Part shown: piece after piece, positions 24,563 to 32,937 of the stretch
How the letters are laid out: each line of letters opens with the position of its first letter
Position numbering within the stretch: the first letter of the stretch is position 1
Origin: Dehalococcoidales bacterium
Lineage (GTDB): Bacteria; Chloroflexota; Dehalococcoidia; Dehalococcoidales; UBA3254
Reading direction: 5' to 3'
DNA: 35,753 nt
NCBI GenBank assembly: GCA_016926695.1
Contig: JAFGOB010000148.1
Location: 1 to 35,753, forward strand
The notes under the pieces: model-generated
Seen by the model: only the letters and a program-made list of their open reading frames with translations
The model's database searches: none
Told to the model about the DNA's origin: nothing
Position numbers and translations under genes: made by a program

Positions 24563-25447
24563 TTGAAAGTGCTGCTGGATACGGATATTGGTTCTGATAT
24601 CGATGATGCCGTATGTCTGGCATATCTGCTGGCTAAGCCGGAATGTGAACTGATGGGCATTACCACGGTCACCGGGGAGGCTGAAAAGAGAGCGATGCTG
24701 GCCAGCGTTCTCTGCCGCGCGGCGGGAAAGAACATACCTGTCTATCCCGGCTTTGAGGAGCCGTTAACGGGTATGCAAAAGCAGCGATATGCTCCCCAGG
24801 CGGCAGCCCTGGACAGGTGGGACCATGACAGCCGGTTTCCGCGTGGACAGGCCGTTGAGTTTTTAAGAGAGACCATCCGGAAATATCCCGGTGAGATCAT
24901 TCTATTGACTATCGGTCCTCTGACAAATATCGGGCATCTATTCAGGGATTATCCCTGGATTCCCTCCTTTCTAAAAGGCATCGTTATGATGTGCGGGGCC
25001 TTTTACGAGCCGGCAACAAGGCTTGATGTTGTGGAGTGGAACGCCGTGTGCGATCCGCAGGCAGCGGATATAGTTTACCGGGCTGCGATAAGTGAACATC
25101 GTTCGTTCGGTCTGAACGTGACCAGAAAGGTGACCATGGACAGAGATCAATTCAAAGAGAAGTTCCGTCATTATCTGCACAGGCCCGTGATGGATTTTGC
25201 CGGGTCCTGGTTTGAGAAAAGCCAGACAGTTACCTTCCATGACCCCCTGGCGGGAGCGGCTGTATTCAATGACCGCATTTGTGTACTTAAAAGGGCGAAT
25301 GTCACAGTCGACCTGACGGAAGGGGAAACAAGGGGGATGACGTGCTGGGCGCCCGGCGAATCGGGAAAACACCAAATTGCGGTTGAAGTCGACGCGCAGA
25401 GCTTCTTTCAGGAGTATTTTCCGGTTTTTCAGGTCCCGGAGAGCTGA
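24563..25447 (+). CDS. nucleoside hydrolase (IunH/RihA-like)
   Basis: A 294-residue inosine-uridine-preferring nucleoside hydrolase family protein, cleaving the N-glycosidic bond of ribonucleosides. The calcium-binding signature DTDIGSDIDDA is at residues 6-16. Further conserved pieces are LLTIGPLTNIG, MCGAF and VEWNAVCDPQAADIV, containing the ribose-binding Glu/Asn and the second catalytic Asp, and VTFHDPLAGAAVF with the C-terminal His-Asp. Start is TTG at 24563 with GAGGAGG 9 nt before; no ATG suits the conserved N-terminus. Probably purine/pyrimidine salvage; it may share the transcript of the URO-D-like gene. Confidence 0.92.
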   Translation: MKVLLDTDIGSDIDDAVCLAYLLAKPECELMGITTVTGEAEKRAMLASVLCRAAGKNIPVYPGFEEPLTGMQKQRYAPQAAALDRWDHDSRFPRGQAVEFLRETIRKYPGEIILLTIGPLTNIGHLFRDYPWIPSFLKGIVMMCGAFYEPATRLDVVEWNAVCDPQAADIVYRAAISEHRSFGLNVTRKVTMDRDQFKEKFRHYLHRPVMDFAGSWFEKSQTVTFHDPLAGAAVFNDRICVLKRANVTVDLTEGETRGMTCWAPGESGKHQIAVEVDAQSFFQEYFPVFQVPES

Positions 25448-25685
25448 CTTTTATCCGTGTCCTTTGAGTTGCTGATAGACTCAAAACTGTCCGGGTGAAG
25501 CCGGGGCTGCCGCTGTACAGTATATCCGGAGCCCCGGAGCTAGAGGAGGAAGTCTTCCCTGAATTTATCTTTCTTGGGATTGTCCAGGATGATAATGGTA
25601 AGCCGCAAACGGCTTTAATGTGTCATTCCGTGAAACTATCCGCATCCCCTGAGCGATAATACCTGATCGTTCACCAATGGTAGCG
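25448..25685. other. intergenic region with a GC-rich hairpin
   Basis: CCGGGGCT (25501-25508) and AGCCCCGG (25530-25537) form an 8-bp stem with a 21-nt loop downstream of the nucleoside hydrolase. There is no T-run, so a terminator is only possible. No gene is seen in the remainder. Confidence 0.35.
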
Positions 25686-26600
25686 TCAGTTCCCGGGCTG
25701 GTCTTTATTTTCTTTCAGGAACTCCTCTGCGAACTTGATGGCCTCACTCGGTGAAATTTCCAGCGTTTCTTCGTAGGTCATCTCGACGTACTCTTTTTCC
25801 AGTTCTTCGATATAGGTATTGAATTTTGGATTCTGCTGCCTGATGGAATCAAGTTTGCTGTGCAGCTCGTTGATTTCATTGTCCAGTTCATCGAAATTTA
25901 TATCGAGATGCAAAATATGATTGAGTCTGACCAGGATTGCTCTGATTGATTTTGAGCTGTATCCAACAGCAATATTAAACTCCGGATAGTACGGCACCCT
26001 CACAGTGAAGGTCGCGCCGTCAAGGCCCTTTTTCTTGCACGCATGTACCAGCATTTGATTAAAGGTAGCCGGACCTTCCCGGTTGGAATACATAACGTTA
26101 TACTGGTCCATATCATTCTTGACTCTGGTACCGGAGCAGGTGCAGGTCATCACGGGTTCACGGGTATAGGGTATTTTAGCCAGGAGCCCTCCGAAGGAGA
26201 ACAATCGAGAAGCACCCAGATCGGAGGCCAGAGAGACCACGGTATCGGCGTATTCTTCCCAGTTGAGGTTCGGTTCGGTACCCAGGAAGAGGATCAGGTC
26301 ATGGTCTGATACAGGATTTTCGGCGTAGTAAAATTCATTCCTGGGAAACTGTGTCTCCACGATCAACCCTTCCTGCATTTTAAAGAACGGAGTCAGGCTG
26401 TGTGAATCAGATATCTGATAAATATGATAGCGGGAGGCAGGAAGTTCAGCGAATTTTTCCGCCTTTAGCTGCTTGATGAAATAGTTGATTCCACCTGTAG
26501 CTACGTTGCCGCTGTTGATCCACCCACTTAAGCCGCATACAATACTGGGATTCCGCAAGGTTGGTTTTTTGGTTATAATCAAACGTGGTTCATCACTCAT
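25686..26600 (-). CDS. PAC2 family protein
   Basis: A 304-residue protein of the PAC2 (proteasome assembly chaperone-like, COG2047/COG1938) family: IVCGLSGWINSGNVATGGIN near the start, HDLILFLGTEPNLNWEEYAD, then ASRLFSFGGLLAKIPYTREP, and YNVMYSNREGPATFNQMLVH. The C-terminal 70 residues are helical and charged, as in other bacterial members. Bacterial PAC2 proteins have no settled role; some are ATP-grasp or peptide-ligase partners. The start was set at 26600 (ATG with GGGAGG 8 nt upstream) because the longer frame to 26660 reads through both this ribosome-binding site and the promoter at 26631-26639. Confidence 0.85.
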   Translation of the reverse strand: MSDEPRLIITKKPTLRNPSIVCGLSGWINSGNVATGGINYFIKQLKAEKFAELPASRYHIYQISDSHSLTPFFKMQEGLIVETQFPRNEFYYAENPVSDHDLILFLGTEPNLNWEEYADTVVSLASDLGASRLFSFGGLLAKIPYTREPVMTCTCSGTRVKNDMDQYNVMYSNREGPATFNQMLVHACKKKGLDGATFTVRVPYYPEFNIAVGYSSKSIRAILVRLNHILHLDINFDELDNEINELHSKLDSIRQQNPKFNTYIEELEKEYVEMTYEETLEISPSEAIKFAEEFLKENKDQPGN

Positions 26601-26630
26601 AGCATCAACCTCCCATGGCCTTTCAGCCCC

Positions 26631-26639
26631 ATTATAGCA
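26631..26639 (-). promoter_or_regulatory. extended -10 promoter of the PAC2 gene
   Basis: Minus strand TGCTATAAT (plus 26631-26639), 30 nt before the chosen ATG. The same nine bases form the LAL promoter at 8345. Confidence 0.5.
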
Positions 26640-26901
26640 TACGAAAAAATTTCCGGGCACTGCCGCCGGTATTAAGCCGGCAATGAGACCAGGAGGAATG
26701 AAAAAATGGGCTAATACACCAATAGTTGTGGACAGACCGGGCGGAGCTTGATTACAATTATTGTATTCTCCGGAATTTACGAGGTTCAGGAATGAATCAT
26801 CATCCGGAGCTACACCAGCGAGTTCTCATACGGGGAGTAAACAACAAGGACCGGGAGGATCTGCCGGAACCAGAACGGACAGTCTTCAGGGCTTCCGTCT
26901 T

Positions 26902-29523
26902 CTAAACGACCCAGGAATTAAAACGCAGTCCTGCCGCGGGTCCGTATTCCCTGCTGAAGGCCTTCGGATAACGCCCCTTCCAATCTTCTATCTGGGACAT
27001 AGTCACTTTTTCAACATCCACCAGGAAACCGCTGGTAGCCATTCCCCAGCAGTTGCGGGAAGTCCCTGCTCTGGGAGTGATAAGGTTGATGGCGCCACCC
27101 CTGTCGATATATTCCTCCGGACCGGCAGCAATGGGATCAACCCTGGCTCCGTGATCCATGGAGACCGCACCCGCTATGATCCTCTCCCACACGATGGCTC
27201 CCCCCAGGACGATGCCTCTTTCATTGAATACTTTTACGATATCCCCGTTTTTTATACCCCTTTTTGCGGCGTCGCGCGGATTTATCCAGACAGGTTCGTA
27301 CATATAGCCGTCCCATCCCCTGACCTTGCAGGTCGGAATCTCGCGGGTCCAGGTGATATCATCGTTCTGTGCATGTGTGCGCCATCTGCCGTGGTTGCTC
27401 ATCATCAGCAGCGGGTATTTGACAGCCCTTTGGCTGGAGATCCTTTCATCGTGCGTAATACCCTTTTCGATCCATTTTGGCAGCGGCGATCTCTCCTCAT
27501 CGTCAGGAAAATGTTCAGCCAGTCTCTTTGAATAAAACTCAAGTTTGCCGGAGGGAGTCTCCAGGGGATTCCCGACAGGGTCTTCATAGAATAGTCTAAA
27601 GCCGGCCGGCACGTTCTCCCAGTCCTCTGCCGTGGGGACCATGAAATATTTTTTCTTCTTAAAATCTTCCCAACTGATCATGTCCTCCAGGTCCGCGCCC
27701 TCAAAGGCCTTTCTGATTTTCTCCTGTACGGTCATACCGCCGGTATACTCGGTATAGAGTCCCAGCTTTTTAGCCACCTCACCCACAGCCTCATAATCGC
27801 TCATGGACTCGCCAACCGGCTGGACAGCCTGTTCTTCGAGAGAGATACCTTTCAAGGGTATCCCCACGGTCATAAGAGCGATATCCTCTTCTTCGATCTT
27901 GGTATTGGTAGGGAGAATAATGTCCGCAAAGACGGTATCGTTCTCCAGCCAGGGGTGCTGGACCACAATAGTCTCTATCTTGGGACTGCGGAAGGCCTCG
28001 ATAGAAAGATTGCCGTCATTCCAACAGGTAGTACGACAGGGATTGTCCATCCAGATCATATGGATCTCCGTTCCCCCTTTCTCAGCAGGGATGGGATAGG
28101 TGTATTTTTTAAACTGGTCCTCGGCGGGTGCAAAAAGGATGGTGCTTCCCATCGAGCTGACAGGCGGATTTAGTATGGCATGATGGACCTGGGTCTTGGG
28201 GATACTCTGAGGCATTAATTGGAGCATTCTGCTGCCGGACCAGATATTGTTGCGGATACCGCTCCGGTTCACATCTTTCACCGCTTTGGGTGTGTCTGAC
28301 ATGAAAGGTGGGTCTCCACCCATCTTGATGTAGGAATGGATACCCGGCTTTCCCAGCCCCTGCATTCCCAATAAACAGGCCTCCAGCCTGGCAGGTTCAT
28401 GAGAATAGGGTCCCCTGATGTAGGAGCCTCCATAGAAATGTATGGTAGAAGTTACCCTGGCAGCCCAGTCCCTGGCCAGGGCTTTGATGGTCCATTCCGG
28501 GACGCCGCATTTAGCGGAAGCCCATGCGGGTGTTTTGGCAGTCCCGTCCTCTTTGCCCAGCACGTAGTCCGAGAACTGTTCAAAACCCACAACATGGGTT
28601 TCCACGTATGCTTTATCATACGTTCCTTCCTTGATCCAGGTATAGGCTATAGCCAGCAGCAGGGCAACATCGGTATTCGGCAATATGGGTATCCATTTGT
28701 CGGCATGGACCGCTCCCGAGTAATTCAGGTCCGGACTGATAAAGACCTGCTTCTTGCCAATACTGGTCCAGAAATAAAGCACCCGGCTGGGAAACTGGCC
28801 GCTGAAGCCCCAGGGTGTAGTCTCAAGGTCGGAACCTATATGTATCAAGAGTTCGGAGTGCTGAGTAATATCATTCAGAAGATTATCGGCCGGCGTCATC
28901 AGCCCGCACTGTTTTTGTCCGCCCCATACATGCTGAGCGCCCCAGTACCAGCCTTCCCAGCTATCGGCATTGCGCACTGCCAGGGTGTAACCGCCTATCC
29001 TGTCCATCAGCAGCATCTGGCATCCATGAGGGCCGTGGATAGTCTTGGTTTCTCCGTGTCCGTCGCCGTGGCAAAGGACAGCGTAGGGACCGTATTGTTT
29101 TTTGATGCGCTTTATTTCATCGGCGATAAGGGTAGAGGCTTCATCCCAGGAGATCCTCCTGTACTTGCTTATACCCCTGTTCTGAGGGTTCCGTTCACCG
29201 CAGGGATTCCAGTCCACTCTCTTCAGGGGGTACTTAATTCGGTTGGGAGAGTAGACCCTCTTTTTGTAGGCGAGCTGATAAGGAGCGATGACGGCTTTCA
29301 GAAGGGGTTCAAGCGATTTGCCCTCCTTTTCAATTCTCCAGGGCCTGATTTCCTCCCTGGTGTATTTTGAGTCATAGTGCAGGGGTCTTATCCTCAGGAT
29401 TTTACCGTCCCTGACATCTAATTCAGAGGGGTCTCCATTAAGGGCAAAGGAACACTGGGACAGGCATTTTATCACAGACCTGCCATTAACATCGAGCCTG
29501 AAGGGTCTATTTACGGAAGACAT
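26902..29523 (-). CDS. molybdopterin oxidoreductase, transhydroxylase (AthL)-like large subunit 2
   Basis: An 873-residue paralogue of the 13139-15802 enzyme, alike over nearly the whole length (shared blocks include AYKKRV, SPNRI, YPLKR, DSWEGWYWGA, DKWIPI, EWTIKALARDWA and HGRWR). H156 and D187-S188 sit at the predicted metal site. The N-terminal region has only C20 and C24, not a full four-Cys cluster motif, and there is no Tat signal, so it should be a cytoplasmic pterin-molybdenum or tungsten enzyme without its own Fe-S cluster. ATG behind AAGGAGGCCG; promoter at 29606-29634. The divergent neighbour at 29892 encodes an Fe-S protein that could be its electron partner (inference). Substrate probably a small hydroxylated organic compound, not provable here. 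Confidence 0.88.
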   Translation of the reverse strand: MSSVNRPFRLDVNGRSVIKCLSQCSFALNGDPSELDVRDGKILRIRPLHYDSKYTREEIRPWRIEKEGKSLEPLLKAVIAPYQLAYKKRVYSPNRIKYPLKRVDWNPCGERNPQNRGISKYRRISWDEASTLIADEIKRIKKQYGPYAVLCHGDGHGETKTIHGPHGCQMLLMDRIGGYTLAVRNADSWEGWYWGAQHVWGGQKQCGLMTPADNLLNDITQHSELLIHIGSDLETTPWGFSGQFPSRVLYFWTSIGKKQVFISPDLNYSGAVHADKWIPILPNTDVALLLAIAYTWIKEGTYDKAYVETHVVGFEQFSDYVLGKEDGTAKTPAWASAKCGVPEWTIKALARDWAARVTSTIHFYGGSYIRGPYSHEPARLEACLLGMQGLGKPGIHSYIKMGGDPPFMSDTPKAVKDVNRSGIRNNIWSGSRMLQLMPQSIPKTQVHHAILNPPVSSMGSTILFAPAEDQFKKYTYPIPAEKGGTEIHMIWMDNPCRTTCWNDGNLSIEAFRSPKIETIVVQHPWLENDTVFADIILPTNTKIEEEDIALMTVGIPLKGISLEEQAVQPVGESMSDYEAVGEVAKKLGLYTEYTGGMTVQEKIRKAFEGADLEDMISWEDFKKKKYFMVPTAEDWENVPAGFRLFYEDPVGNPLETPSGKLEFYSKRLAEHFPDDEERSPLPKWIEKGITHDERISSQRAVKYPLLMMSNHGRWRTHAQNDDITWTREIPTCKVRGWDGYMYEPVWINPRDAAKRGIKNGDIVKVFNERGIVLGGAIVWERIIAGAVSMDHGARVDPIAAGPEEYIDRGGAINLITPRAGTSRNCWGMATSGFLVDVEKVTMSQIEDWKGRYPKAFSREYGPAAGLRFNSWVV

Positions 29524-29605
29524 GGTATTCGGCCTCCTTAAGAATGATCGCTAATTTCCCGCTGAAAATAAAAGATAATGGCAATCCGTACAGGAGTTAT
29601 TAGTA

Positions 29606-29634
29606 ATTATAAGACCATCGTCTGTGCAATACAA
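29606..29634 (-). promoter_or_regulatory. promoter of molybdoenzyme 2
   Basis: Minus strand TTGTAT (plus 29629-29634), 17 nt, TATAAT (plus 29606-29611); start near 29600, leader about 75 nt. Unlike molybdoenzyme 1, no AAGTTGACC boxes are present. Confidence 0.6.
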
Positions 29635-29782
29635 GACAGAAAAATAATTTAGTCCAGGCTGATCGGGCCTGAATTTTCAGCAGAATAGTGCGTGGTCTCA
29701 GGCTAATCGGAGACAATTTGATAATGGATCAAGGGTATAGAAAAAGGTCCGGGATGGAAAGGACTGTACTGGTCGCAAAATA

Positions 29783-29820
29783 TTGACTTTATATCGCATA
29801 GGTAGATATTGTAAAATATC
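29783..29820 (+). promoter_or_regulatory. promoter and dyad of the Fe-S protein gene
   Basis: TTGACT (29783-29788), 18 nt, TATTGT (29807-29812). The -10 box lies inside an inverted repeat GATATT (29805-29810)-GTAA-AATATC (29815-29820), a possible operator. Confidence 0.6.
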
Positions 29821-29891
29821 AATAAATACTGATCCCTTTTCCCCGAACGGTAAGTGGAATCACCCGGAAGAAAAACAGGAGGAGGCTGATA

Positions 29892-31010
29892 ATGACCAAT
29901 GATGAGGTATACCTTGTGGCGGCAGAGAAGCTGGGTTACCCGGGTTCGGCAGCCTGTATTAAATATTTAAGAGTGCTCTTTACGCCTGAAGAAGGTAAAT
30001 TACTGCTTGAATTCCTGGAGCCGGCGACCTGCGCGGAGGTGGCGAAAAGGCTGAACATGGATGAGAAGGTTCTTCAGGAGAAACTGGATGATTTCAAACG
30101 CAGAAGGCTGCTTTTCTGGGGAAAGAAGCAATATGTCTTCAGGTTTGGTATACATGTCTTTTTTGCACGGATCCCCCATGCCAAACCCGAATATATTCCT
30201 AAAGGGTTCTGGGATGCCTGGCGGGAATTTCACCCTGAAGAAATTGAAAGGTTTCAGATGGGCGATGCCGAAAGGCTGGATAGTCCCGATGCGCCGCGTG
30301 TACCGCCCAACAGGATAATCCCCTACCGCCTGGCCCTGGCCGCCAGCCCCAAAGTCAAGCCTGATGATATCTTGTGGTACGAGGATATAGCGCAGATCTT
30401 CGCCAGGGAAGAGCAGATAGGTATTGTTGAGTGTCCCTGCCGCAAGGAATTTCACAAGTGCGACAGGCCGTTGATGACATGCTACTATTTTTCAAAGCAT
30501 ACCCTTGAGCGGGATATCAACGAGCATTCCGCCATGAAGAAAATAAGCCTCGAAGAAGCCATACATTATTCAGATGAAATTGAAAAAGGCGGTCTGATGC
30601 ATCTCATGCCCAACTATGCCGGATATCCGGATTATGTGATGTGCAACTGCTGCGATGACTGCTGCGTTGTGCTGGGGCCAGCAATACGCTCCGGCAGGCT
30701 GCGCCAGTTATATGCGCCCAGCCGCTACGTGGCCACTGTGGATACCGATAAATGTTCTGGCTGCCAGCAATGTATTAAACGCTGCTTCTTCAATGCCATC
30801 GAGATGCGCCTGACCACCAGTTCCAAGAAGAAAAAGGCCCATATCCTCAGGGATTTTTGCATGGGCTGCGGTTCATGCATTGTCGGGTGTAAGCAAAATG
30901 CCCTCACGTTCGAACTGGTCAGGCCGCCGGAGCATATTCCCGCCAAACCCCAGCCGATGAACCTGGCAGTACACGGTGTGAATATTGTCAGGGAGGAGAC
31001 ACTCGGTTAG
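29892..31010 (+). CDS. winged-helix-like Fe-S protein with two 4Fe-4S ferredoxin clusters
   Basis: A 372-residue protein. Residues about 30-83 look like a winged helix-turn-helix (FTPEEGKLLLEFLEPATCAE, VAKRLNMDEKVL, then KRRRLLFWGKKQYVF). A middle domain has CPCRKEFHKCDRPLMTC (C181, C183, C190, C197) and CNCCDDCC (C251-C258), which could bind a further cluster or metal. The C-terminus carries two ferredoxin motifs, CSGCQQCIKRC (288-298) and CMGCGSCIVGC (323-333), each for one [4Fe-4S]. Such proteins occur in anaerobes near oxidoreductases and heterodisulfide-reductase-like systems. It may be an electron carrier for molybdoenzyme 2 or a redox-sensing regulator; the sequence does not decide. 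ATG with AGGAGGAGG. Confidence 0.85.
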   Translation: MTNDEVYLVAAEKLGYPGSAACIKYLRVLFTPEEGKLLLEFLEPATCAEVAKRLNMDEKVLQEKLDDFKRRRLLFWGKKQYVFRFGIHVFFARIPHAKPEYIPKGFWDAWREFHPEEIERFQMGDAERLDSPDAPRVPPNRIIPYRLALAASPKVKPDDILWYEDIAQIFAREEQIGIVECPCRKEFHKCDRPLMTCYYFSKHTLERDINEHSAMKKISLEEAIHYSDEIEKGGLMHLMPNYAGYPDYVMCNCCDDCCVVLGPAIRSGRLRQLYAPSRYVATVDTDKCSGCQQCIKRCFFNAIEMRLTTSSKKKKAHILRDFCMGCGSCIVGCKQNALTFELVRPPEHIPAKPQPMNLAVHGVNIVREETLG

Positions 31011-31134
31011 AGAGGTTCCTGAGAAGTAAAAGCCTGTTTGACCGGCTGAACATTGATTGCAGTGCATATATTATGGTACGAGTTGTCACTGATCGTAAGC
31101 TATAGGCAGATTATTATACGGAGAGGAGAGTAAC

Positions 31135-31233
31135 ATGGACAATTACAACCTGATGAAGATAATGTTTTTCTTGTTTAGTGCTATTCTGATCTTTTCTACC
31201 TTGTTGGGTTTCAATTGGTCCTGGTCCGGGTAG
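31135..31233 (+). CDS. 32-residue single-pass membrane microprotein
   Basis: ATG 31135 follows GGAGAGGAG with 6 nt spacing and opens 32 codons to TAG. The product is MDNYNLMK followed by a hydrophobic helix (IMFFLFSAILIFSTLLGF) and a Trp-rich end NWSWSG. The perfect ribosome-binding site and amphiphilic layout resemble small membrane proteins that assist larger membrane complexes. It lies 124 nt after the Fe-S gene on the same strand and could be co-transcribed. No homologue is recognised. Confidence 0.55.
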   Translation: MDNYNLMKIMFFLFSAILIFSTLLGFNWSWSG

Positions 31234-31253
31234 TAGTAACTAATTACATTATT

Positions 31254-31345
31254 GTTTTTCGCGGCCGCGGCCAGTACCGTTGGTGCTGTTCCATGTAAGC
31301 GAAATTAAATACTCTGTCGTTTTTCACGGCCGCGGGCCAGTACCG
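31254..31345. repeat. imperfect direct repeat: duplicated 3' end of the MFS gene
   Basis: Positions 31254-31279 and 31319-31345 are nearly identical (26 and 27 nt, one deletion, one substitution); the second copy is the 3' end of the MFS gene, coding VLARGREK. Read on the minus strand, the first copy would encode the same residues followed by GREKQ and a stop if the one-base deletion is restored, so it looks like the surviving tail of a second, lost MFS gene or a local duplication. Confidence 0.6.
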
Positions 31346-32546
31346 CGCTCACAAACCCTATTACACCAAAACCAATGAGACCGGTGAAAATGAGCGTATA
31401 CTGGCCCGTGACATCAAATACTATCCCCGCTACCGTTGCTGAAATTGCCTGTGACAAAACCTGGAAGGGGAAGATGAAACCCATCACCTGGGCATAGCGG
31501 TCGCGACGGTAGTTGTTGGCGATAAATGTCGGCAGTGCCGTCAGTATTGCGCCCCAGCTAATACCTACACAAGCGGCATAAACATAAATAATCGATAGAG
31601 TTCTGGTAGTTACCAGGATTATAAGACCTGTAATCTGGAAGAGAAAGGCGATGCAGGTCAGGTACCTGATGTTGAACCGCAGTCCCAGAGCTCCCATACT
31701 CAGGCTTCCGCAGGTCTGGGAAACAGCCATGACGCTTGCGACCGAAGCTGCTGTCATTGCGCTGAATCCGATATCCTGTACGTAGGCTATCTGGTGAGTG
31801 GTAATAGTACCCATGCTGAAGGCGCCCATAGAGATAAAGGCCAGGATAAACCAGGTTACCGGCGTGTTCACAACCTGCCTTAGCAAGCTTGTCTGAACAC
31901 TGTCCTTTTCCCGTTTACTTTCGTTTTCAGTAACTCCGGCAGCAGCATCTGCGGGTGCCCCGTCAGGCCTCAGGCCCATATCAGCCGGACGGTTCCTGAT
32001 AAGTAAAACGCCGCCGATCAGGACGGCTATGATGAACAGTCCAGCCAATACAAGCCATGTCGGCCGCCAGCCAATCGTACCGATCAAAGCCGTTATGGTA
32101 GGTGGAAAGACCAGACCTCCCAGCCCACCGCAGGCCATGAACAATCCCAGCGCCAGAGACCTTTTTTTCACAAACCAGTTGTTAATTATCGTGGTCCCGG
32201 CTATATAGCCTCCGAACCCTCCGCCCAGGCCTATCAGCACGTACAAAACATAAACATGCCAGACTTCCTGGACGAAAAACATGCCCGCGACTCCGATTGC
32301 TGCCAGCACGTTTCCCAGAATGATGTTGGACCTTGGTCCGAATTTAGTGATAAGAATGCCAAAGAGGGGACTGGGCAAACCGAAGGATAAAATACCTACC
32401 GATAATGCTCCGGCTACCTCCGCCCGGCTCCAGGCAAATTCACGGCACATCACGGGTAGAAATACGGCGAAGGCTCCGAAAAGCGTAGTACCGGCTATGA
32501 AGATTACCATCATCACGCCGAGAAGTACGATCCAGCCGTAAAACAC
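31305..32546 (-). CDS. MFS transporter (monocarboxylate/oxalate-type)
   Basis: A 413-residue carrier with 12 predicted helices. YGWIVLLGVMMVIFIAGTT, FGAFAVFLPVMCREFAWSRA and the loop motif FGILITKFGPRSN belong to the MFS_1 group related to oxalate:formate antiporters and monocarboxylate transporters; IGLGGGFGGYIAGTTIINNW and RRDRYAQVMG follow in the two halves. A charged loop of about 35 residues separates helices 6 and 7. Start is GTG (32544-32546), with no strong ribosome-binding site; the N-terminal helix fits the family from here. A small organic anion is the likely substrate (family-based inference). Confidence 0.88.
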   Translation of the reverse strand: MFYGWIVLLGVMMVIFIAGTTLFGAFAVFLPVMCREFAWSRAEVAGALSVGILSFGLPSPLFGILITKFGPRSNIILGNVLAAIGVAGMFFVQEVWHVYVLYVLIGLGGGFGGYIAGTTIINNWFVKKRSLALGLFMACGGLGGLVFPPTITALIGTIGWRPTWLVLAGLFIIAVLIGGVLLIRNRPADMGLRPDGAPADAAAGVTENESKREKDSVQTSLLRQVVNTPVTWFILAFISMGAFSMGTITTHQIAYVQDIGFSAMTAASVASVMAVSQTCGSLSMGALGLRFNIRYLTCIAFLFQITGLIILVTTRTLSIIYVYAACVGISWGAILTALPTFIANNYRRDRYAQVMGFIFPFQVLSQAISATVAGIVFDVTGQYTLIFTGLIGFGVIGFVSAVLARGREKRQSI

Positions 32547-32587
32547 ACGATTCTTAATAGGGGGAACCGTCCATTTTTCTTATTATC

Positions 32588-32619
32588 GAAAATGACATCA
32601 TATTAGAAGATGACATTAT
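32588..32619. promoter_or_regulatory. direct repeats upstream of the MFS gene
   Basis: GAAAATGACATCAT (32588-32601) and GAAGATGACATTAT (32606-32619) agree at 12 of 14 positions with 18 bp between starts. They lie 40-75 nt upstream of the MFS start, where an activator or repressor could bind. The rest of the 32547-32908 gap shows no gene. Confidence 0.4.
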
Positions 32620-32908
32620 CCGGAAATCGAGATATTTTTGCCGGATAAATATACCCGGTCGCAGGTTACACGATTTGCTATTCCCAGCAGGCTGCCGCTT
32701 TACTGGTAATATCTTTCACACAGAAATATATCTTTTACATGAACATTGTATACGACTTGTGCCATTAAGTCCATATTAACATTCCCGGTACCGCTGCAAC
32801 GGCTTGAAAATGGCTTCAGTTAAGTATGAAGCCGGGCTGTGTTTTAAATATCCCCGTATCTCGGATATTAGCAGATATGTACAGTAAACCGGTGCGGGTG
32901 AAAGGGGC

Positions 32909-32937
32909 TTGACAGGTTTTTTCGGGGGTGGTATGTT
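32909..32937 (+). promoter_or_regulatory. promoter of the DUF2178-XRE module
   Basis: TTGACA (32909-32914), 17 nt, TATGTT (32932-32937). Confidence 0.75.

Noticed and set aside
26761..27531. 256-codon plus frame overlapping the end of molybdoenzyme 2
   Set aside because: Its 3' part is antisense to the conserved C-terminal pterin-binding domain and its start lacks a ribosome-binding site.
28399..29370. 323-codon plus frame inside molybdoenzyme 2
   Set aside because: Long but antisense to conserved sequence; a by-product of the codon bias of the real gene. No domain recognised and no ribosome-binding site.
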